DNA of 6,466 nucleotides from Treponema sp. GTDB lineage: Bacteria > Spirochaetota > Spirochaetia > Treponematales > Treponemataceae. A program made the translations under genes and the position numbers. Below, piece by piece: positions 1 to 5,269 of this stretch; the first letter of the stretch is position 1, and each line of letters starts with the position of its first letter. The stretch lies in contig JAILQA010000359.1 of the NCBI GenBank assembly GCA_024699205.1, forward strand, positions 1 to 6,466. The letters are read 5' to 3'. The notes under the pieces were generated by a model that searched no databases, was not told the origin of the DNA, and saw only the letters and a list, made by a program, of their open reading frames with translations.

Positions 1-58
1 GATTATTAAATAACTATGAGAAATTTTAATTTACTATTATCGATTTTGCAAACTTTTT

Positions 59-79
59 TTTATAACTATTTGTTATAAA
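59..79. repeat. AT-rich 8-bp inverted repeat upstream of the ankyrin gene
   Basis: TTTATAAC (59-66) and GTTATAAA (72-79) are perfect inverted copies around a 5-base spacer. The dyad lies about 65 bases upstream of the ankyrin-repeat gene. It is not followed by a T-run on either strand, so it does not look like an intrinsic terminator. It could be an operator-like protein site or simply chance in AT-rich DNA; no regulator is visible in the window. Confidence 0.3.
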
Positions 80-110
80 TACCTTCCACTTATTGTGCAT
101 TATTTTTCCC

Positions 111-139
111 TTGCCCTTTTTTAAAAGTCGACTTATTAT
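111..139 (+). promoter_or_regulatory. Candidate sigma70-like promoter of the ankyrin-repeat gene
   Basis: TTGCCC at 111-116 and TATTAT at 134-139 are separated by 17 bases, and an overlapping TATAAA lies at 137-142. Both hexamers match consensus only in part. A -10 box ending at 139 would place the transcription start at about 145-147, on the proposed ATG at 145. That would give a leaderless or nearly leaderless mRNA, in line with the absence of a Shine-Dalgarno sequence before this ATG. The assignment is an inference from spacing. Confidence 0.3.
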
Positions 140-144
140 AAATT

Positions 145-1056
145 ATGAACTTTTTTATAATCAGTGATAATGATGCATTTACAAAGGAGTTGAGTGAGAA
201 AATCAAAAAGCAGGAAAAATCTGCAAAAATATATAAATCTGATTTTGAAGAGGAAAATCTTAAAAAAAATAAAAAGCATGTAGACACTACTTCCTTATGC
301 ATTTTATATAGCGATAAAAAGAATAAATCTGCATTAAATATAGAAAACATTCTTATTCTTTCCCTCTTTTCGGGATATTGCATTGCAAAGGAAATCCCTC
401 TTATAACAAATATTCCTCAATTGCATGAACAGAAGCTTTTTTCTCAAGTTGCGGTAAGATTTATTGATTCTAAAGAAAAGATTTACGATTATATAGAAAA
501 AAAATACAAAGAACTGATTAAAGAGACTGACCAGCGTTTTGCAAAAAACACTTTATTAAGCAAGGGCATTCCCTTTACATCAGATTGCTTTGCCTTGTAT
601 ATAGCCCGCAATAAGCCTCAAATTATTAATCTTTTTCTTAGTGCCGGAATTGACATAAACTCCCGGGATGATTTGGGAACTCCTATGCTCAATGTTGCTG
701 TGCGAAATGATAACGAAGCACTTGTAAAACGCTTTGTAGAATTAGGAGCAGACATTAATACAGTTTCAAAAGACCGCGGATATACTCCTGTTATGGATGC
801 AGTATGGAAAGGCAACAAGGCAATCACTAAATATTTAATTGAAAAAGGTGCAGATTTAAATACAATCAGCAAGGAAGGTCAATCAAATCTTGTACTTGCA
901 GTTGGAAGCGAAAAATACGAAATCGTCGAAATGCTGGCAAAAAACGGAGCAGACCCGGATATTAAAGATATGATGGGAATGTCTGCTTATGGTTATGCTA
1001 CTCTCTTCCGCAAGGAAGGCATGATTGAAATTTTAAAACCTTATCACAAAGAATAA
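145..1056 (+). CDS. Ankyrin-repeat protein with unassigned alpha/beta N-terminal domain
   Basis: A 303-residue protein with no signal peptide or membrane segment, so probably cytoplasmic. The C-terminal half (about 145-300) holds some five ankyrin repeats. The clearest carry the hallmark turns AGIDIN (167-172), GADIN (201-205), GADLN (235-239) and GADPD (268-272), with TP-x-x-x-AV helix starts at 179-186 and 214-220. Ankyrin arrays bind protein partners; the partner is unknown. Residues 1-125 look like a small Rossmann-type domain: a strand at 2-7, an amphipathic helix at about 11-23, a strand near 51-55, a helix near 66-82 and a strand at 84-88. They weakly recall TIR or nucleoside deoxyribosyltransferase folds, but I see no convincing catalytic glutamate. 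The ATG at 145 is the first in-frame Met and has no Shine-Dalgarno. The next in-frame Met (residue 181) would destroy the domain structure. The gene converges on flgE and is not obviously part of the flagellar system. Confidence 0.85.
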   Translation: MNFFIISDNDAFTKELSEKIKKQEKSAKIYKSDFEEENLKKNKKHVDTTSLCILYSDKKNKSALNIENILILSLFSGYCIAKEIPLITNIPQLHEQKLFSQVAVRFIDSKEKIYDYIEKKYKELIKETDQRFAKNTLLSKGIPFTSDCFALYIARNKPQIINLFLSAGIDINSRDDLGTPMLNVAVRNDNEALVKRFVELGADINTVSKDRGYTPVMDAVWKGNKAITKYLIEKGADLNTISKEGQSNLVLAVGSEKYEIVEMLAKNGADPDIKDMMGMSAYGYATLFRKEGMIEILKPYHKE

Positions 1057-1101
1057 ACTTTCGACAATTAAATTATCTCAAAAACGCTGAATCAAACAAA
1101 A

Positions 1102-1135
1102 ATCCCCGGAAGATTGATGGTTATCTACCGGGGAT
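1102..1135 (-). terminator. Rho-independent terminator after flgE
   Basis: ATCCCCGG (1102-1109) pairs perfectly with CCGGGGAT (1128-1135). After one A·A mismatch the stem continues with AGAT (1111-1114) against ATCT (1123-1126), leaving an 8-base loop. On the minus strand the stem is followed by TTTTGTTTGA, a usable U-tract, so it should end the flbB-fliK-flgD-flgE transcript about 70 bases past the flgE stop. On the plus strand it is followed by ATAAAATTATTCG, a poor U-tract. It may still slow convergent transcription from the ankyrin gene, which has no other visible terminator. Confidence 0.8.
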
Positions 1136-1203
1136 AAAATTATTCGTTTTAGTTCACTTTAATTCACAGGCTGATTATCATAACCTGCGAATTATATTTT
1201 TAA

Positions 1204-2595
1204 TTATCGCTTCAATGAAAGTACAGTTTCAAGTAAAGTATCAGCAGTCTGAATTGTCTTTGCGTTAGACTGGAAACCACGCTGAGTTACAATCATGTCT
1301 GTAAGCTGCTCTGACAAATCAACGTTTGACATTTCCAAGGCACCAGCCATTAAAGAACCGCGTCCGGCAATTCCTGATTCACCGATTCTTGCCATACCAC
1401 TGTTGTTTGTTTCAACAAAAGTATTGTCACCGGCTTTTTCCAAACCACGGTCGTTTGTAAAGGTTGCCATTGCAATCTGACCGATAGCTCTGTTTGTACC
1501 GTTTGTATAAACCCCAGTAATTACACCGTTTGAGTCAATCTTGAAGTTTTCAAGGTAACCCATTTTGTATCCGTCCTGGTAGTAAGCCTTTGTTGTACTC
1601 GTTGCAGCAGACTGTGTAATTGTATTTTCCCAGCTGCCGATTGTTCCAAGATTGATATTGAAGGTCTGGCGGTAAGGATTTCCATTTTCGTAATTATTAG
1701 ATTCTGGAACTGTATAAGAAGCCTGTAAAACAATTTCCCCACTTGGATTTGTTACGTTTCCGGCACTATCAGTTACAGACTGCAAAGCACCAGTATTATC
1801 AAAAGTTATGATGAATACATTTGATTCACCGTCTGTTGTACCAAGACCAACACGAGTCTGAGTAAAATCTGCATTATCAGCATCTACATTTACAACAGCC
1901 TGCCACTGGTTTGTAGTTCCAGCAACTCTTGAGAAGGAAATTGCAAGCTGGTGTTCATTACCAAAGCTGTCATAAATCTCGTGAGTTGTTCCCCAGGTTC
2001 CGTTTCTTATATCTGCATCACTTGCACCCTGTAAAATCTCTGGAGTTGTTTTATCCAAGTTACAGGAGAAATTGATGTTTGTAGTTGCTTTTGCAGGGTC
2101 TTTTGAACCAACAGGGATAATTAAATCTTCTGGAGATGCAGCTGTAGAAATAATCATTTCGCCATTAACTTCATCAGCCATCCAGCCCTGTACTCTCATA
2201 CCATTTGCAGGATTAACAAGAGTTCCGTCGCGGTCAAGACTGAAGGCACCGTTTCTTGTATAGAAAGATTCATCACCACTCTTCAATACAAAGAAACCGT
2301 TTCCCTGAATTGCAACATCAGTAGAAACACCTGTTGACTGCAAGTTACCCTGGGTAAAGATATTGTCAATTGCAGCAACTGTCATACCAAGACCTACATC
2401 TTTAGGGTTTACACCACCTAGTTCATCTGTTGGTCTAGCAGCTCCAGACATCTGCTGAGAAATCATATCCTGAAAAGTAACACGTCCACGCTTAAAACCG
2501 TTAGTATTTACGTTAGAAATGTTGTTGCCAATTACGTCCATTCTTGTCTGGTGATTCTGAAGTCCAGAAACGCCAGAATAAAGTGATCTCATCAT
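1204..2595 (-). CDS. flgE: Flagellar hook protein FlgE
   Basis: A 463-residue protein that polymerises into the hook, the flexible joint between rod and filament; in spirochaetes the hook lies in the periplasm. The N-terminal rod/hook signature is present at about 4-35 ([16 protein letters not shown], then [14 protein letters not shown]). The C-terminal FlgE helix is present at about 425-463 ([19 protein letters not shown], then a [13 protein letters not shown] stretch). K165 (2101-2103) and C178 (2062-2064, in NFSCNLD) sit at the same numbers as the Lys and Cys that form the self-catalysed lysinoalanine cross-link between FlgE subunits in T. denticola. A cross-linked, high-mass hook is therefore predicted. 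The start is one of two adjacent ATGs (2595 or 2592), with AAGGCGG at 2605-2611 as ribosome site. The gene begins 16 bases after the flgD stop. The next expected genes (flbD, motA, motB) are absent; a terminator follows instead. Confidence 0.97.
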   Translation of the reverse strand: MMRSLYSGVSGLQNHQTRMDVIGNNISNVNTNGFKRGRVTFQDMISQQMSGAARPTDELGGVNPKDVGLGMTVAAIDNIFTQGNLQSTGVSTDVAIQGNGFFVLKSGDESFYTRNGAFSLDRDGTLVNPANGMRVQGWMADEVNGEMIISTAASPEDLIIPVGSKDPAKATTNINFSCNLDKTTPEILQGASDADIRNGTWGTTHEIYDSFGNEHQLAISFSRVAGTTNQWQAVVNVDADNADFTQTRVGLGTTDGESNVFIITFDNTGALQSVTDSAGNVTNPSGEIVLQASYTVPESNNYENGNPYRQTFNINLGTIGSWENTITQSAATSTTKAYYQDGYKMGYLENFKIDSNGVITGVYTNGTNRAIGQIAMATFTNDRGLEKAGDNTFVETNNSGMARIGESGIAGRGSLMAGALEMSNVDLSEQLTDMIVTQRGFQSNAKTIQTADTLLETVLSLKR

Positions 2596-2611
2596 ATTCC
2601 GTTACCGCCTT

Positions 2612-3058
2612 TTAATCAGCATAAATTGCTGCAATTTTATCCATTGTATAATACATACCGTTTACTAAAATCTGTGGATTTTCCCCTCTGGATACCCCTG
2701 CCACAGTTCCAATAGTCGTTGTATCGCCTATATTTAATTCAACCTTTTTTCCTAAAGTTGAAGTAGCTTCCGAAGAAGTAATATACGAAGCCAGTTTTCC
2801 AAAAGAATTACTCATATTGGTCATCTGTTCCAATGAAGAGAATTGAGCCATCTGGGAGATAAACTCAGTGTTTTCCATTGGTTCAGTCGGATCCTGATTC
2901 TGCAATTGTGTTACCAATAGAGTAAGAAAATCATCCTTTCCAAGTTCATGGGATGCTTTTCGTCCATTCTGAACATTAGCGCGGTTATAAAAATTGACAG
3001 CATTATCTACTGCAAGTTTTTCACTGGCGCTCATTTGTGTGTTAAGTAGTTCCATCAT
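2612..3058 (-). CDS. flgD: Flagellar hook cap / hook assembly protein FlgD
   Basis: A 148-residue scaffolding protein that sits at the tip of the growing hook and guides insertion of FlgE subunits. The conserved FlgD core is at about 39-82: LGKDDFLTLLVTQLQNQDP, then PMENTEFISQMAQFSSLEQM. Residues 101-148 form a short beta-rich tail (GKKVELNIGDTTTIG, then a QILVNGMYYTMDKI stretch) instead of the longer Tudor/Ig-like region of the roughly 230-residue enterobacterial protein. This short form is typical of spirochaetes and Firmicutes, so I do not read it as truncation. AAGGAG at 3061-3066 precedes two adjacent ATGs. The GGAG is 2 bases from the first (3058) and 5 from the second (3055), so translation may really start at 3055. 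It lies between fliK (69-base gap) and flgE (16-base gap) in the same transcript. Confidence 0.95.
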   Translation of the reverse strand: MMELLNTQMSASEKLAVDNAVNFYNRANVQNGRKASHELGKDDFLTLLVTQLQNQDPTEPMENTEFISQMAQFSSLEQMTNMSNSFGKLASYITSSEATSTLGKKVELNIGDTTTIGTVAGVSRGENPQILVNGMYYTMDKIAAIYAD

Positions 3059-3087
3059 TTCTCCTTAAAACAATCACGTTTGATAAT

Positions 3088-3107
3088 AAATGCGCAAAAG
3101 CACATTT
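3088..3107 (-). promoter_or_regulatory. Intercistronic hairpin between fliK and flgD
   Basis: On the minus-strand RNA, AAAUGUGC and GCGCAUUU form an 8-bp stem with one G·U wobble around a UUUU loop. On the plus-strand RNA the wobble becomes a C·A mismatch, so the structure is complete only in the operon transcript. It is followed by AUUAUCAAACG, not a proper U-tract, and flgD translation must still occur downstream. A processing or mRNA-stability element is therefore likelier than a terminator. It ends about 21 bases before the flgD Shine-Dalgarno. Confidence 0.4.
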
Positions 3108-3127
3108 TCCATTTTTATATCGTCATT

Positions 3128-4525
3128 TTATGCGACAATGTTTATTGAATATTCACCATTTTTTTCATAAAAATCTTGTGGTAAATATCCAGCGTCATCT
3201 GCGACCTCAAAATCAGAATAAGCATGACGAGCTGCAAACTCCATACCATTAAACTGCTGTTCAAAGTTCTGATTATTATTTCCATTCTGATTGTAAGAAA
3301 CATCAAAATTAGCAGTATCAAAGCCGTTCTGGACAAAAGCCTCGCGTAATGTCTGAGCATTGTCCTTGAAAACTTCCAGAGCTTCTTTGGTGTTTACTGT
3401 AATATGGGCGCTAACCGTCTTTCCATCCAAAGAAAGATGTATTTTTACGTTTCCTAAATCATCCGGGTGAAGAACAAGATTGATTGTTCCCTTGTCATTA
3501 TCTTTTAAGATTAAAGAACCGGCACGAACAAACTCAGGAGCTGTCTGCTGAAGCTGATTATTAAGCATGGCCTGGAAGTTTGTATTTTCTGCTGCACTTT
3601 GATTATTCAAAGAAAGAAGGTTTTCTTCTGCAGGCTGCGCATTTAAATCCATTGTGATTGTTGCAGTATTTTCATTAGTGTTGATTTCAACTTTGGTCTG
3701 CAACTTAGGCTCTGCTTTTGCTGATTCTTTTACATTTTCATCTTTTGTGCGTAAATCTTTTACAAGGATTTTTCCGTCTTTATCTAATTTAGAAATCCTA
3801 TTTTGCTGATTATTTACATTCAAATCATTTGCAAAAACCAGAGCTTCTGTATTTTCTGCTGCATTGATATTTTCAATATTGATTTCTGCAATATTATCAA
3901 GTGATTTTTCTTCCAGAAGATTTTCTTTAATATTACCAGCAAAGCTTGCATCACTTGTAAGAGCAATTTCTTCTGTATTTTCTATGTTCTGAGGGTTAAA
4001 TTCCGAAATCTGCTCAAGACGGAAATATTTTTCATCTTTTGCTTTTGATTTCAGGTCTTCTTTTTTCCCCTGAACCTTATCATCCTTTTTTACAGTTTTG
4101 AACTTGTCCTTATCTAGAGGCTGATTTTCAGTCTTTTTAGAAGCAAAATCTACGATTTCCCCTTCTGTCTTTTTTGCAAGTCCTTCAAGCTTGTCAGATT
4201 TTTCCTCTGCGGATTTATCAGTATTCTCTGCTACTTTATTTTTTTCAGACTCAGAATCCACCCTTTCATTCTTTTCTTTAGTCTGACTTTCATCTGCTTT
4301 AGAAATGTCTTCTTTTTTTTCAGAAGACTCTTCCAGAGAATCTGTTTTTCTTTCTCCTGTATTTTCAGCTACAGGTTTGTCAGCATTTCTCTGTTCATTA
4401 AGCATTTGAGCAAAAGAAACTGTGCTTGAGGAGTTTTGAGAAGTATTGAGATTTTGCGATAATTGTAAGTTCTTTATCTGTGATTCAGACGAAGTATTTA
4501 CGATGATATCAGCGATTGCCTGCAA
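3128..4525 (-). CDS. fliK: Flagellar hook-length control protein FliK (Tap1)
   Basis: A 465-residue secreted ruler protein that measures hook length and switches the flagellar export apparatus from hook to filament substrates. In T. denticola the gene at this position (tap1, upstream of flgD) gives elongated hooks when disrupted. The C-terminal Flg_hook domain is visible at about 345-415: INLVLHPDDLGNVKIHLSLD (348-367), then an ALEVFKDNAQTLREAF helix. Residues about 45-175 are a low-complexity, highly charged Lys/Glu/Asp/Ser stretch expected to be disordered. Residues about 175-345 are Asn-rich and repeat the motif AENT or ENT, as FliK rulers often do. The protein ends with a Gln/Asn-rich linker and a roughly 40-residue acidic tail. 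The start is TTG at 4523-4525, chosen because AGAAGGAG (4533-4540) lies 7 bases upstream; the next in-frame ATG is about 40 codons in, inside conserved-looking sequence. The ribosome site is buried in a hairpin. It lies 54 bases after flbB and 69 before flgD. Confidence 0.92.
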   Translation of the reverse strand: MQAIADIIVNTSSESQIKNLQLSQNLNTSQNSSSTVSFAQMLNEQRNADKPVAENTGERKTDSLEESSEKKEDISKADESQTKEKNERVDSESEKNKVAENTDKSAEEKSDKLEGLAKKTEGEIVDFASKKTENQPLDKDKFKTVKKDDKVQGKKEDLKSKAKDEKYFRLEQISEFNPQNIENTEEIALTSDASFAGNIKENLLEEKSLDNIAEINIENINAAENTEALVFANDLNVNNQQNRISKLDKDGKILVKDLRTKDENVKESAKAEPKLQTKVEINTNENTATITMDLNAQPAEENLLSLNNQSAAENTNFQAMLNNQLQQTAPEFVRAGSLILKDNDKGTINLVLHPDDLGNVKIHLSLDGKTVSAHITVNTKEALEVFKDNAQTLREAFVQNGFDTANFDVSYNQNGNNNQNFEQQFNGMEFAARHAYSDFEVADDAGYLPQDFYEKNGEYSINIVA

Positions 4526-4526
4526 T

Positions 4527-4572
4527 TTGGCACTCCTTCTTATTATTTATAAACAATTTGAAGGATTGCCAA
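4527..4572 (-). promoter_or_regulatory. RNA stem-loop sequestering the fliK ribosome binding site
   Basis: In the minus-strand RNA, UUGGCAAUCCUUC (4572 to 4560) pairs with GAAGGAGUGCCAA (4539 to 4527): 12 of 13 pairs match, with a single A·G mismatch (4566/4533), closing a 20-base AU-rich loop. The 3' arm contains the fliK Shine-Dalgarno AAGGAG and ends one base before the UUG start. The 5' arm carries the complementary UCCUU and begins 7 bases after the flbB stop codon (4580-4582), within the footprint of a ribosome finishing flbB. No U-run follows, so it is not an intrinsic terminator. Inferred role: translational masking of fliK, relieved by flbB translation. Confidence 0.6.
4533..4540 (-). 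promoter_or_regulatory. Shine-Dalgarno of fliK that fixes a TTG start
   Basis: AGAAGGAG on the minus strand lies 7 bases before the TTG at 4523-4525. No ATG or GTG in the same frame has comparable spacing, so this site decides the fliK start codon. The site is inside the 3' arm of the stem-loop at 4527-4572. Confidence 0.75.
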
Positions 4573-4579
4573 TCGAATG

Positions 4580-5209
4580 CTATTCCAGAGTTTCCGGCTT
4601 ACTCAGCATATTCCGCTGGATTTCTGCAGCCCGGTCAGATGGCATTAAAGAAAGCCAGTATGAACCCATAGACATTGTGCCCCTTTCTGCTGCCATTTCC
4701 TCAACCTTGCGCAAAACGTCAATCACAACCTGATCATCCATTGCAACAAGTATAGAAACAGCGGCTTCCGGTCTCATACCATTCAGATTATTAGCAATCT
4801 GTTCAATGTTTACTTCTTTATCATCGTATTTTTTTAGGGTCAAGTTAAATGTTTTTTCTCTTTCTTCCTGATTTTTTTCTCGTTCTGAAAGTTCAAGAGC
4901 AATCTGTTCATTCTGCTTTTCTGCAAGCTCCAGGTCAGATTCGCGTTTATCTAATTCTTCAATGCGGATATCAATAGCTTCTTTTTGTTTATTGAGACGG
5001 TCTTCATCAAGATTAGAAACTAAAGGATTACTTTGGGTTGCAGTTACAGAAGATTGTGGAGTTTTTCCAAAAAGCTTGTATACAGGAGAAAATACCGATT
5101 TTACATGTAATATTCCAAGATAATCAAACCACAATAAGCCGCCAAGGACTAAAATCAGAATGATTAAGATAAGAACAAATGATTTACCAAAATTTCTGCT
5201 ACCAGCCAT
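4580..5209 (-). CDS. flbB: Spirochaete flagellar motor collar protein FlbB (MotE-like)
   Basis: A 209-residue inner-membrane protein. In Borrelia, FlbB lies directly upstream of the fliK-flgD-flgE block and is a base component of the spirochaete-specific periplasmic collar, needed for correct orientation of the periplasmic flagella. Features seen: a short basic N-terminus, one hydrophobic segment at about 11-27 (FVLILIILILVLGGLLW) acting as uncleaved anchor, a Ser/Thr-rich linker near 50-65, a long Glu/Lys/Gln coiled coil at about 68-130, and a C-terminal MotE/MgtE_N-like module. That module holds two related half-repeats, MRPEAAVSI (145-153) and LMPSDRAAEI (188-197). GAGGGG (5213-5218) is the ribosome site. 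The gene is first behind the promoter at 5241-5269 and 48 bases after the hexokinase stop. The assignment rests on domain layout plus synteny; a generic MotE-type annotation would be the cautious alternative. Confidence 0.85.
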   Translation of the reverse strand: MAGSRNFGKSFVLILIILILVLGGLLWFDYLGILHVKSVFSPVYKLFGKTPQSSVTATQSNPLVSNLDEDRLNKQKEAIDIRIEELDKRESDLELAEKQNEQIALELSEREKNQEEREKTFNLTLKKYDDKEVNIEQIANNLNGMRPEAAVSILVAMDDQVVIDVLRKVEEMAAERGTMSMGSYWLSLMPSDRAAEIQRNMLSKPETLE

Positions 5210-5240
5210 TTTCCCCTCATCACTTTAATAGATTTTAAAT

Positions 5241-5269
5241 ATTATAACACACTAAATCTAATCTATCAA
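5241..5269 (-). promoter_or_regulatory. Strong sigma70-type promoter of flbB-fliK-flgD-flgE
   Basis: On the minus strand, TTGATA (5269-5264, five of six consensus bases) is followed after exactly 17 bases by a perfect TATAAT (5246-5241). TG in the extended -10 position (5249-5248) precedes it. The -35 box overlaps the last codons of the hexokinase gene. Transcription should start near 5234, leaving a leader of about 25 bases before the flbB ATG. Large flagellar operons of Treponema and Borrelia are driven by sigma70 promoters, so the promoter class fits. Read-through from the hexokinase is also possible because no terminator lies between the genes. Confidence 0.8.

Noticed and set aside
90..383. 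Minus-strand 97-codon frame at the left end, Phe/Ser-rich and hydrophobic.
   Set aside because: It is the complement of Lys/Glu-rich codons of the ankyrin-protein gene; this gives a false membrane-like protein.
145..1056. Ankyrin protein as a eukaryotic-host effector or part of a defence island.
   Set aside because: No secretion signal is visible, and there are no neighbouring defence or mobile genes; ankyrin repeats alone do not show this.
1189..1210. Imperfect hairpin GCGAATTA...TAATTATCGC overlapping the flgE stop codon.
   Set aside because: Two 4-bp AT-rich half-stems with a 2-base bulge are weak; the GC-rich hairpin at 1102-1135 explains termination much better.
1295..2263. Plus-strand open frames of about 60 codons lying antisense to flgE.
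   Set aside because: They mirror the flgE coding sequence, have no ribosome sites, and the flgE frame shows full-length family motifs.
3074..3112. 13-codon minus-strand open frame (ATG at 3112, TGA at 3074-3076) in the fliK-flgD gap, a possible leader peptide.
   Set aside because: It has no Shine-Dalgarno sequence, and its codons are explained by the hairpin at 3088-3107; no regulatory codon run is present.
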